DNA of 64,000 nucleotides from G963678445 sp963678445 (GTDB taxonomy: Bacteria; Hydrogenedentota; Hydrogenedentia; Hydrogenedentales; G963678445), in contig OY782877.1 in assembly GCA_963678445.1 (NCBI GenBank), positions 1,240,001-1,304,000 of the forward strand, written 5' to 3'. Below are positions 52,612 to 60,642 of this stretch, piece by piece. Within the stretch, counting starts at the first letter, position 1, and each line of letters starts with the position of its first letter. Under the pieces are notes generated by a model that saw only the letters and a program-made list of their open reading frames with translations, was not told the DNA's origin and searched no databases. A program made the translations under genes and the position numbers.

Positions 52612-53083
52612 TCCGCACCTCTCGATATTTCTTACCACTTTTCCTGTCGTTCCCACGATCTCCCCCGGAAAAAAAGCTAACCAGGCGTCGTGTATTACAT
52701 AAATAACGGGGCGTACGCTACTTTTGATGACAGGTTGACTGCGATCTGGCACAGCCGTTTTTATGTAGCAATTTTTTTATAGATGCGCATACCCATGTGA
52801 GTGAAAAAAGGAGTTAAAAGCAATGGAGATATTTCCAGACTTATCTTCCATAAAAAGCATAAAAACAAGAACATTATTAGGGATTCTCGTTGACTTCGGC
52901 GTATGAAAAGCGCTATGCTGATTGTAGTTGGGAAGATGTGCAAGAGGGGGCACTTTTCTTGCGTCTTAATACTCTGGAAAAGGTTTTACCGAAAACACTG
53001 CATGAGACATGGGGTTTGTATTGTAGTGTGTCGGTATTGTGTTGAATAAGCGGTCCTGGGGGACCAATTGAAAGGAAGGAAGA
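52612..53083. other. Divergent intergenic region before the lipoprotein gene
   Basis: The region carries no supported gene; a 48-codon frame from 52902 has no ribosome binding site. It carries the plus-strand promoter at 52889-52918. Confidence 0.55.
52889..52918 (+). promoter_or_regulatory. Sigma-70-type promoter for the lipoprotein gene
   Basis: TTGACT, an 18-nt spacer and TATGCT. The start would be near 52925, leaving a leader of about 160 nt before the ATG at 53084. Confidence 0.5.
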
Positions 53084-54109
53084 ATGAGAAGGCTATCGGT
53101 GTATCTCATGGGGGCCTTGATCTTGAGTGGCCTGGTATTGTCTGGTTGTCCAACCCGTCCTGAGCTTTCTGTTTCCACGTCGGCGCTGCATTTTGGCACG
53201 ATGGAAAGCAGTACGCTGCCGGGAGAGTTGGAATATCAGACGGAGCTTACGTTTGAGGTCTGGAACAGTGGTTGTGATGATACGCCGCTGGTGTTCAGCG
53301 TCAACGCCAATCAAGGCTGGATTAGTGTAAATCCGTCTGCTGAACAGAGCGCGGGGGAAGATGACAAGGTAACGATAACCGTGACGATTGATCGCGATTA
53401 TTCTGCTAAAGCGCTTGCCTTTGCCAGCGGTATTATCACGGTAGAGAGCAGCATTGGCTCGGCGCAGATTGCTGTAACGACCGCGCCCAATTATTTTACG
53501 GAGACCTTTGCGGGTGCTACCGACTTGCTGGGCAAATCGTTGGTCTTCGAACCGAACGGCGGCTTGAGCTATTATGGGCTGACCACGGAAGATCTGGGCG
53601 ATGCCTTCCCTACCGATCCGGCTGGCGGCCTTCTGCTCGATTTTGCGGATCTGGGCGACCCGATTGCCGCGCGTCCCTTTGGCGATGCTGAAACGGTTCC
53701 GTTCTACGGCGTAAATTATGACACGCTTTACATTTCCAGCGAGGGTTGGATTAGCTTTGGCGAGCCGGGCAACAGCCCTGACAGCTTGGGCAACCATTTC
53801 CGGATTCCGCAGATTTCCCTGTTCCCGCTCGATGCAACGTTGCCGGGCAGCATGGTTTCGTACCTGCAGGATGATGAAAAATTGGTCATTACCTATGAGA
53901 ATGCACCGACGCCAGGTGCGCCGGCCTCTCCGAATGATGTGCAGATTGAACTGTACTTCAACGGTAAGATGACCTTGAACTATCTCGACGTTGATCCGGC
54001 GGCGTCAGGCGTAATTGGCTTGTCGGTAGGCAACCAGCAGGGCGGACAACCGTCAGACTTCATTGAAAGCGATCTGAATACCGCTCCTTTGAAGGTAGCG
54101 CTGGACTAG
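53084..54109 (+). CDS. Lipoprotein with BACON-like Ig domain
   Basis: The protein has 341 residues; the start ATG has GGAAGGAAG upstream. The signal peptide ends in a lipobox, LVLSGC (lipidated Cys-22). Residues about 30-130 form an Ig-like sandwich of BACON type (VSTSALHFGTME ... QGWISVNPSAEQSAG ... DKVTITVTIDRDY). A second beta domain (about 145-341) has YDTLYISSEGWISFGEPGN, LISLFPLD-like strands and IELYFNGKMTLNYLDVD. This pattern is found in surface proteins that start with a shallow Ig domain, and the last part resembles a nidogen-type or galactose-binding sandwich. A strong terminator follows 28 nt after the stop. Role is probably outer-membrane or periplasmic binding. Confidence 0.8.
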   Translation: MRRLSVYLMGALILSGLVLSGCPTRPELSVSTSALHFGTMESSTLPGELEYQTELTFEVWNSGCDDTPLVFSVNANQGWISVNPSAEQSAGEDDKVTITVTIDRDYSAKALAFASGIITVESSIGSAQIAVTTAPNYFTETFAGATDLLGKSLVFEPNGGLSYYGLTTEDLGDAFPTDPAGGLLLDFADLGDPIAARPFGDAETVPFYGVNYDTLYISSEGWISFGEPGNSPDSLGNHFRIPQISLFPLDATLPGSMVSYLQDDEKLVITYENAPTPGAPASPNDVQIELYFNGKMTLNYLDVDPAASGVIGLSVGNQQGGQPSDFIESDLNTAPLKVALD

Positions 54110-54559
54110 TCACCTCCGCTCTTGAGTGCTGAAAAATAGCCTCCCGTTTCCAAATGGAAGCGGGAGGCTTTCTGTTTTGTAAACAGGTGCAGACGAAACG
54201 TGCCTGCTTCTACGCAAGCGTCCCCAGGGTTTCCTTTGGCGCGTTTACGTCATTAGTAGCTTGCTCTCTGGTAAGCTTAGGAACTACTGCCCCGAGTATT
54301 GAGAAGGGCATAGCGAAGTGCACTTTTGCTACGCGGAAAACAAAAAACGCTCCCACGGAAAACCGCTTGGACAGCCTGTCCTCCGTGGGAACGAGCGTAT
54401 TTATTTTTCTTTCTTCTTCCAATGGTCCAGGGAGCACTGCCAAGTGGCTAGCGCACCCGCAATAATATAGTCTGTACCTGGAATTAGCATAGCAACGCTA
54501 ATTCAAATATTCGTTTTTCTTTGTTTCTTTCTTTTTCCGTAGAAAGAAAAGCTTCAGAG
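54110..54559. other. Convergent gap with two plus-strand hairpins
   Basis: This stretch has no gene. It holds the terminator at 54138-54169 and a second hairpin (54347-54359 with 54382-54398, ACGCTCCCACGGA against TCCGTGGG-AACG-AGCGT, bulged) followed by ATTTATTTTTCTTTC. A weak relative of the dispersed hairpin repeat may lie at about 54444-54482. What the second hairpin terminates is unclear. Confidence 0.5.
54138..54169 (+). terminator. Terminator of the lipoprotein gene
   Basis: AGCCTCCCGTTTCC and GGAAGCGGGAGGCT pair over 14 bp with one G-U; loop AAAT; TTCTGTTTTGT follows on the plus strand. Confidence 0.9.
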
Positions 54560-55750
54560 TTATCTTCCGATCTGGCCAGGTCCAACACTGAAATTGATGG
54601 GGGTCATCCGATTAAGCAGGGAGCCCGCCCCTCCGTGTACAAAACCGACAACAAAAAGATTGCGGCATTGGTAGAACAAAAAGGCGCCCCAGAAGCCGCC
54701 GGTGAAGGTGAAAAACATGAGCCAGGCGTTGGGAAGATGGATCAGGCCAAAGAAGAGTGCGGTACAGAAACAGGCTTTGCAGCGTGCGCTTTTTGAATGC
54801 ACCACATCGAATGCTTTGCCAAAGAGCACTCCGAAGTAGCTCAAAAAGATAAACTGTTGGATCCAGCCCCATAGCACATAGCCCGACCACTGGCCTCCGA
54901 AATCAATCGGATGGAACAGGGCAAAGAAACGCTCAGAGGCTGTCGCACCTCGCAAGTCGATATAGTTGTATTGGGATAGACCTTCACGAAACGGCTCAAC
55001 GGCAACCTGAAAGAAAAGGTTGAAAAGTAACACCATGAGAAAGAGGCTGCTCATAAACGCCAGCAGAACACGCAGGCTGCGTGCGGCGTTGTCCAGGCGC
55101 AGCATGACGGGAAGGGCAACAAAGAGTAGAATCGCGTCGATGAGCAGTATCAGGGCGCCGCGAAACGCAATTGTGGCAAGCAGGCTTTCGCCGTGAATGT
55201 GTACCCATTTCTCGTTCATTTCTTCATGAAAGGTGATCGCTGCGCAAACAAAAAGGGCGGTCCAGGCTAAGGTGGCCACGAGTACGGCGCGCCAATGTTT
55301 GCGGATCAGGGGTGGTTGTCCGTCAAGACTGAAATAGTAGCGTAAGGGGTTTCCTAAACCGCGCAGCTCCCAAAAGTACCAGCCCAGACCATGTCGACGT
55401 TGCGCTTCGGTCAAAAAAACCTCTTTTTCGAAGCGGTAATGTACCATGGGAGACAGGATAAACATCCATACCATCACGGGAATGCCAAAGGCGTATCGAA
55501 ATGTGGCGGTCGCATCCTTACTAAGTACCAGCTCACACCAGACCACCGCCAGAACTGCGGTAAAGGCGACCAGGGCTTCGATGAAATTCCAGCGACGCAA
55601 TGCCGTTACCCGTGTCGATGGGATATTGGGGTCAACCACGACAATCCCTGAATCTGGCTCGGGATAGAATGTGGTAAATGCCTTTTTCGTTCCCCAAAGG
55701 ACATCGGACAGGGAGCGGGGATTTGAAATCGCATCAGGCTGTTCAGACAT
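54560..55750 (-). CDS. CPBP-like membrane protein, protease motif altered
   Basis: The protein has 396 residues from ATG 55750, preceded by AGAGGAAG. After a soluble N-terminus (about 60 residues) there are about eight membrane helices. The C-terminal part matches the CPBP/Rce1-type domain: GWIQQFIFLSYFGVLFGKAF near residue 300, FFGLIHLPNAWLMFF near 335 and VVGFVHGGAGSLLN near 372. In active glutamic proteases of this family the first motif is E-E-x-x-x-R; here Q-Q replaces E-E, while the two His-containing motifs remain. It may therefore be a non-proteolytic relative. The gene is monocistronic, convergent with the lipoprotein gene. Confidence 0.72.
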   Translation of the reverse strand: MSEQPDAISNPRSLSDVLWGTKKAFTTFYPEPDSGIVVVDPNIPSTRVTALRRWNFIEALVAFTAVLAVVWCELVLSKDATATFRYAFGIPVMVWMFILSPMVHYRFEKEVFLTEAQRRHGLGWYFWELRGLGNPLRYYFSLDGQPPLIRKHWRAVLVATLAWTALFVCAAITFHEEMNEKWVHIHGESLLATIAFRGALILLIDAILLFVALPVMLRLDNAARSLRVLLAFMSSLFLMVLLFNLFFQVAVEPFREGLSQYNYIDLRGATASERFFALFHPIDFGGQWSGYVLWGWIQQFIFLSYFGVLFGKAFDVVHSKSARCKACFCTALFFGLIHLPNAWLMFFTFTGGFWGAFLFYQCRNLFVVGFVHGGAGSLLNRMTPINFSVGPGQIGR

Positions 55751-55877
55751 ACTACTTCCTCTCACTTCTGTATCGTTAGTTAATGTAATCCATCTTATAC
55801 AAGACTCTAAAACCGATGAAATGGTGTCAAATCTCGCAGGACGGTTGCTTCAAAGACGAGCTTGTGAGTACAACCAA

Positions 55878-55925
55878 CTGGCCAGCGCCACAGGCAATAG
55901 AATATGGTCCTTACCATCCCTGACC
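55878..55925 (-). repeat. Dispersed intergenic hairpin repeat, short form
   Basis: The minus strand reads GGTCAGGGATGGTAAGGACC, ATATTCTATTGCCT, GTGGCGCTGGCCAG. It is the best match to the copies at 40118 and 50401. The terminal stem is TGGC/GCCA with a GCTG loop. Confidence 0.78.
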
Positions 55926-55975
55926 GAAGCAAAAACTGCATTTATATGGCAGCTTCTCAGATTTTAGTCACTAAA

Positions 55976-56007
55976 GCCCCCAAGCGGCTGTGAAAGCACT
56001 TGGGGGC
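55976..56007 (-). terminator. Terminator of the YhaM-like gene
   Basis: GCCCCCAAG and CTTGGGGGC form a 9-bp perfect stem; TTTAGTGACTAAAAT follows on the minus strand, 28 nt past the stop at 56035. The T-run is interrupted. Confidence 0.7.
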
Positions 56008-56034
56008 GAATGATTTTGAGTAAGACGTTCTCTG

Positions 56035-56982
56035 TTATTTACCTTTGGTCCAGACGACCCGCTCAATCAGGGGCATGTAATCCGACCACTCTTGTCGTTT
56101 TTCTTTGGTCTCGTGGACGATGCGTGAGAAGGCTGCGGCCTGTGCATCCAGATTGTCGATATGGTGCAAAACGATAGCTTCCAGGGTCTTGGGCAGCACG
56201 GGCGAACCATGCGCTAATTCACCATGGTGAGAAAGCAGCATATGCAACAGCTCCAGGCGCAATTTTTCCGGGAAATCAGCAATGGTATTGATGTGCTTTT
56301 GTAACATATCGCAGCCAATTTGCAGGTGTCCCAGCAATTTTCCGGCATTGGTGTAGTCCGAGAACATCTCATGCGACATTTCTTCCAGTTTACCCAGATC
56401 GTGCAGAAAAACACCTACCAGCAGCACATCCCGATCAATATTGGGATATAATTCACACATGAGCTCTGCAATGCGTGACATTTCCAGGCAGTGCCGCAGC
56501 AAACCACCTTGATATTCGTGATGCCATTTTTTGGCTGCGGCAGCGATTTTAAATTGTTGCAGGAACTCGGTATCGTTCCAGAAACAGGCAATCAACTCCT
56601 TCAACTTTGGATGCTGTACCGTGTCCAGAACTTTTTTAAATGCCGCCAGATCCGCGTCCAGATTCCCGGGAGTATGGATCAAATCTTCAAGATTGTAATC
56701 ACTTTCATTCAATGGCAATACCTGCTCCACCTGAAGCTGAAGACGGTTCTGATACAGGTTAACCCGTCCACGCACATTTACCACATCGCCTAATTCAAAC
56801 ATGTTCGCTGTATCCACAGCGTTATTCCACATAACCCCACCGATTTCCCCTGTACGATCCTTGAATACCATCCCTAAAAATTTACCCCCGCTCTGTTTCG
56901 AACGCACGTCTTTGCGGATAGCAATAAAATAATCGTTTACATAATCCCCTTCCTGCAGGGTGTTCACATACTGGTTCTTCAT
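56035..56982 (-). CDS. YhaM-like 3'-5' exoribonuclease (OB fold plus HD domain)
   Basis: The protein has 315 residues from ATG 56982, with GGAGG 5 nt upstream. Residues about 10-100 form an OB-fold (YVNDYFIAIRKDVRSKQSGG, then FLGMVFKDRTGEIGGVMWNN and LGDVVNVRGRVNLYQNRLQL). The HD domain follows: QGGLLRHCLEMSRIAELM, LLVGVFLHDLGKLEEMS (H-D metal pair), LLGHLQIG, LLSHHGELAHGSPVLPKTLE and AIVLHHIDNLDAQ. This combination is that of YhaM/CBF1, which trims RNA or single-stranded DNA from the 3' end using a metal ion. The gene stands alone with its own terminator. Confidence 0.92.
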   Translation of the reverse strand: MKNQYVNTLQEGDYVNDYFIAIRKDVRSKQSGGKFLGMVFKDRTGEIGGVMWNNAVDTANMFELGDVVNVRGRVNLYQNRLQLQVEQVLPLNESDYNLEDLIHTPGNLDADLAAFKKVLDTVQHPKLKELIACFWNDTEFLQQFKIAAAAKKWHHEYQGGLLRHCLEMSRIAELMCELYPNIDRDVLLVGVFLHDLGKLEEMSHEMFSDYTNAGKLLGHLQIGCDMLQKHINTIADFPEKLRLELLHMLLSHHGELAHGSPVLPKTLEAIVLHHIDNLDAQAAAFSRIVHETKEKRQEWSDYMPLIERVVWTKGK

Positions 56983-57131
56983 CCAATCCTCCGAAACCGG
57001 TTTGTACCTCTTATCGACGGCGCAACGCATATCCGCTGCATCGTATCGTCAGAGTATCGCGTGGCGCTATCCAAGTGCAAGCCTTTCCTTGCAGAAAATT
57101 CTTCCGGAATATCGGGCTATGCATAGAAAAG

Positions 57132-57163
57132 AGGGAAGGCTCCGTTCTCACGGAACCTTCCCT
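57132..57163 (-). terminator. Terminator of the EF-hand/(GE)n protein gene
   Basis: AGGGAAGG-C-TCCG and CGGA-A-CCTTCCCT pair over 12 bp with one mismatch, loop TTCTCA; CTTTTCTATG follows on the minus strand, about 25 nt past the stop. Confidence 0.75.
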
Positions 57164-57188
57164 ATGTGGAATCAAGGCTTACAGAGGA

Positions 57189-60100
57189 TTACTTTACGAG
57201 CGCCCCCGGGCAGAAACCCTCTTCACCGATATCGCAATTGTGGTAGCCCAAGGAGTTGAAAAGCTGAATCATGCGTAACAATTCGCCCAACTCAATTTTC
57301 CAATCCTGGGGTGCGTAGTCCGCATTATGTGCAATACAATCCACATCCAGCGAACCCGGCGCATATCCATCTTCACCTGCAGTACTGCAGCCTAAACGGG
57401 TGGAGTTGAAGAACTGAATAACCCGCAAAAGCTCGCTCAGGTTAATCACAAAGTCCCCATCCTGATCCGCGCTGTGGGTTCCTTCTTCACCTTCACCTTC
57501 ACCTTCACCTTCACCTTCACCTTCACCTTCACCTTCACCTTCGCCTTCGCCTTCGCCTTCGCCTTCGCCTTCGCCTTCACCTTCACCTTCACCTTCACCT
57601 TCACCTTCACCTTCACCTTCACCTTCACCTTCACCTTCGCCTTCAGTAGTTCCGTACAGGTCGTCGCAATCAATGGCGCCGTTGCCGTTGAGGTCAACGC
57701 TATCAAGATCGGACTGGGTTAATTCATCGTTCAGACCCTGCAATTCACTAAGCGTGAGTTGGTCATCGTCATTGTCATCCAGCGAAGGCAACAGGTTAAT
57801 CAACCAGCTGGCGCTGCTAAATTCATCGTAGCTAAGCTTCTCATCGCTACCTACCAAAACGGACCAGCCTGAGAGTAACCAGTTACTCAAACCGGTAACC
57901 GCCTGGAATTCGTCTTTGCTCAGCAAGCCGTCGTCGTCGCTATCGCCCAAGGCCAACAGGATCAGGAAATAGCTTTCCACGGAATCAATATCACAGGCAG
58001 AGGTTTCACCTTCGGTCGTTTCGCCTTCAGTAGTCTCCCCTTCGGAAACTTCACCTTCGGTCGTTTCGCCTTCAGTGGTCTCACCTTCGGAAACTTCACC
58101 TTCGGAAACTTCACCTTCGGAAACTTCACCTTCGGAAACTTCACCTTCGGAAACTTCACCTTCGGAAACTTCGCCTTCGGTGGTTCCGTACAGGTCGTCA
58201 CAATCAATGACGCCGTTGCCGTTGAGGTCAACGCTATCAAGATCGGACTGGGTTAATTCATCGTTCAGACCCTGCAATTCACTAAGCGTGAGTTGGTCAT
58301 CGTCATTGTCATCCAGTGAAGACAACAGGTTGATCAACCAGCTGGCGCTGCTGAATTCATCATAGCTGAGTTTTTCGTCGCTACCTACCAGCAGTGACCA
58401 ACCGGAGAGCACAAAGTCACCCAGGCCGGTAACTGCCTGGAATTCGTCTTTAGTCAACAAACCGTCGTCGTTGGTATCGCCCAAGGCCAACAGGATCAGG
58501 AAATAGCTTTCCACAGAATCAATATCGCAAGTGGTTACTATCTCTCCCTCTTCTGCGCCTTCAACTTCACCTTCTTCTGTGCCCTCGCCTTCACCCTCCA
58601 CGGCTCCTTCGGCCTCCCCTTCGACTTCTTCTTCACACGGTGGACATCCGCCACCGTCGGCATAGGCTTCGGGGTTAAGCGATGCAGCCACGAAGGCATC
58701 GAAGGTTGCAGGCGTGCTCACCACGGCGGTGTATTCGCCGATGTTGCAAACTTCGTCGAAATCCGGGTCACCGTTAGAGGCCAAAAAACGCGCTGCAGAC
58801 AAATCGTAGGAATCGAAGCTCACGTCTGGGAACAGAGGGATATTCCCCAGCAGATCTTCGATTGCCGCAAGCATCTGCGGTTCACCTTGGGTGGTGATAC
58901 CGGCAACGAGGGGCACGAAGCTGGGAAAGAGCATCGTGATGGTGCTGTTAATGGCCTCCTCTGCCTGCGCACGGTTGCTCATATAGGCATTGCGCACACA
59001 GCAGAAGGCATTCTGATCTGGATCGGCGAGTATGGCGTCCAACAGTTTTGCCTGGGCCACATCCACCATACCATTCTCATCCAAGTCGATTTCATCCGGT
59101 TCTCCGCCCAGGATGCTTTTTAGTACGCTCATGTCGTAGAGATTGCGTAACGCGGCTTCAAAACCAACGTTCATTGCCGTTTTGCTGCAGCTAAGGTAGC
59201 AGGGAAACGCGTAACATGACCCCCCAGGACCTTCCATCAGGTCCATACAATCGATAACTCCGTTGCTATTGGCGTCGACGGTTTCAAAACGTTCCTGGGA
59301 GATGTCATCCGACCAATCCTGGACTTCACTCCAGGTGAGTTCATCGTCGTCGTTGTCATCCAGTTTGGGTAACAAGGTGGTCAGGGCGGTGTTATCGACA
59401 AATTCTTCCTTGGAAAGATTGCCATCATCATCCTTGTCGATCAGCCCCCAGCTCAGGTTCAGCAACCAACTGTCGACAAACATCTCGAGTTCCGATTTTG
59501 AAAGCAGACCGTTCTCGTTGACATCGCCAAAGAGATGGAGCAATACATAGTAGTTCTCATCCGAATCGATATCACATTCGATTTGCGCCTGCCCTTCTTC
59601 TTCGCCTTCATTCACTACCTCGCCTTCCCCTTCGCCTTCACATACGGGACATCCCGAATAATAGTCAGAGGAATCTTCGTCCATGGCCGCGCTCACGAAA
59701 GCATCATAATCATCCGGCGCAGTGACCACCCAGGCGTTATACTCACCCAAATTACAGACACCATCCGTATCGGCATCCCCATTGGCATGAAGATACTGCT
59801 CTGCACTTCCATCAAAGGCGTCGAAATTGAGTTCGGGGACACCGGGAATGAAGCTGCTTAAGGTTTGGATAATATTGTTGATCAGTTCTTCCTGACCCAT
59901 TGTCGTTAAAGCTGCCAGTACAGAAACCAGCACATCTCTATCCGGTGCTTCAGGCAGGGGGATGCCGTAGAGGTCATCCGGCCAAGCGCTGACGATGGCC
60001 AGTGCGGCAATTTCGGCAGCAACCCGGTTTTGCACATACGGGGTGTATATGCAACAGTGATTCGGCGCAAGGCGATCCTTCAGAATAGCGTCGAAAAGGC

Positions 60101-60404
60101 GCGCTTGGGCCACCTCCGGCATACCGTTGAAATCCAGATCCGCCGTTTCGACATTAATCGCGCCGCCAATAAGCGGAATTGCGGCGATTTTCCCATACAA
60201 CTCACGCAAATCATCTTCGAAACCAGGATCATAGCCCAGGCCGATGCAAAGATAGGAGTCGCATGGTTCTACGCCACAAAAAACTTTTTCTTCCGCCGAT
60301 GCCGCTGGCGGAAAAAACGTAAGCACGCTTACAACAAGCACCCCAACCAATGCTATGTGTTGGATCGATCTCATCTTGGCATCAAACCTTGACCTAAAAA
60401 GCAT
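57189..60404 (-). CDS. Very large secreted EF-hand protein with (GE)n linkers and duplicated C-terminal unit
   Basis: The protein has 1071 residues. ATG 60404 has GGAAAGGGAAG upstream; a second Met is 10 codons in. The signal peptide ends FFPPAASA. Two N-terminal modules (about 38-210 and 395-560) share the layout C-x-P-C...LDNGM-VAQA-LLDAIL...FDSYDLSA / FDAFDGSA...DGVCNLGEY. Each leads into an EF-hand block with DVNENGLLSKSELEMF, DKDDDGNLSKEEF, DDNDDDELTWSEV and DANSNGVIDCMDL (Ca-type loops). The EF-hand block recurs three times in all. Acidic G-E and V-S-E-G-E linkers separate the parts. The C-terminus carries two copies of LSELLRVIQFFNS with a following E-D-G-Y-A-P-G. It is probably a calcium-binding surface protein. 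Confidence 0.85.
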   Translation of the reverse strand: MLFRSRFDAKMRSIQHIALVGVLVVSVLTFFPPAASAEEKVFCGVEPCDSYLCIGLGYDPGFEDDLRELYGKIAAIPLIGGAINVETADLDFNGMPEVAQARLFDAILKDRLAPNHCCIYTPYVQNRVAAEIAALAIVSAWPDDLYGIPLPEAPDRDVLVSVLAALTTMGQEELINNIIQTLSSFIPGVPELNFDAFDGSAEQYLHANGDADTDGVCNLGEYNAWVVTAPDDYDAFVSAAMDEDSSDYYSGCPVCEGEGEGEVVNEGEEEGQAQIECDIDSDENYYVLLHLFGDVNENGLLSKSELEMFVDSWLLNLSWGLIDKDDDGNLSKEEFVDNTALTTLLPKLDDNDDDELTWSEVQDWSDDISQERFETVDANSNGVIDCMDLMEGPGGSCYAFPCYLSCSKTAMNVGFEAALRNLYDMSVLKSILGGEPDEIDLDENGMVDVAQAKLLDAILADPDQNAFCCVRNAYMSNRAQAEEAINSTITMLFPSFVPLVAGITTQGEPQMLAAIEDLLGNIPLFPDVSFDSYDLSAARFLASNGDPDFDEVCNIGEYTAVVSTPATFDAFVAASLNPEAYADGGGCPPCEEEVEGEAEGAVEGEGEGTEEGEVEGAEEGEIVTTCDIDSVESYFLILLALGDTNDDGLLTKDEFQAVTGLGDFVLSGWSLLVGSDEKLSYDEFSSASWLINLLSSLDDNDDDQLTLSELQGLNDELTQSDLDSVDLNGNGVIDCDDLYGTTEGEVSEGEVSEGEVSEGEVSEGEVSEGEVSEGETTEGETTEGEVSEGETTEGETTEGETSACDIDSVESYFLILLALGDSDDDGLLSKDEFQAVTGLSNWLLSGWSVLVGSDEKLSYDEFSSASWLINLLPSLDDNDDDQLTLSELQGLNDELTQSDLDSVDLNGNGAIDCDDLYGTTEGEGEGEGEGEGEGEGEGEGEGEGEGEGEGEGEGEGEGEGEGEGEGEGEGEGEEGTHSADQDGDFVINLSELLRVIQFFNSTRLGCSTAGEDGYAPGSLDVDCIAHNADYAPQDWKIELGELLRMIQLFNSLGYHNCDIGEEGFCPGALVK
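57485..57645. repeat. Hexanucleotide tandem repeat coding for (Gly-Glu)n
   Basis: About 26 successive CTTCAC/CTTCGC hexamers (plus strand) form three blocks: CTTCAC, then six CTTCGC, then CTTCAC again. They encode the G-E linker before the C-terminal unit of the protein at 57189. The block structure suggests expansion by slippage or unequal crossing-over. Confidence 0.95.
58003..58182. repeat. 15-bp tandem repeats coding for V-S-E-G-E / T-T-E-G-E linkers
   Basis: About 12 units of 15 bp of the type GAAACTTCACCTTCG, mixed with GTCGTTTCGCCTTCA-type units. They separate the second and third EF-hand blocks of the protein at 57189. Confidence 0.92.
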
Positions 60405-60586
60405 AACTTCCCTTTCCTGTCTTTTGAACAGCGGCCTTAGACCGCATCGTATCCGTTCCCACTTCCCCTGTATCTAATTGTAACGTGTTTTCCAGATTTT
60501 GCAAGTGTATTATAGCTTACATTGAACAATTAGACTCAAAAATTTTCAAAAATCCTTTATTGTAGGGTGCCTGAGCCCCCCCAGAA

Positions 60587-60618
60587 AAAAAGCCACGCCG
60601 TAAAAGACGTGGCTTTTT
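60587..60618 (-). terminator. Terminator of carB
   Basis: AAAAAGCCACG and CGTGGCTTTTT pair over 11 bp around CCGTAAAAGA; T-runs on both strands allow termination of carB on the minus strand. Confidence 0.88.
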
Positions 60619-60642
60619 CTATTCTTCTAAGAAAAGCACCGG

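Noticed and set aside
52902..53048. 48-codon Cys-rich frame upstream of the lipoprotein gene
   Set aside because: No ribosome binding site, and it overlaps the predicted promoter -10 region.
57474..57722. Plus-strand frame of alternating Phe-Thr/Phe-Ala
   Set aside because: It is the reverse reading of the hexamer repeat; there is no start signal.
57485..58182. Possible CRISPR array
   Set aside because: Units are 6 and 15 bp, contiguous and in frame within a coding sequence, with no unique spacers and no cas gene nearby.
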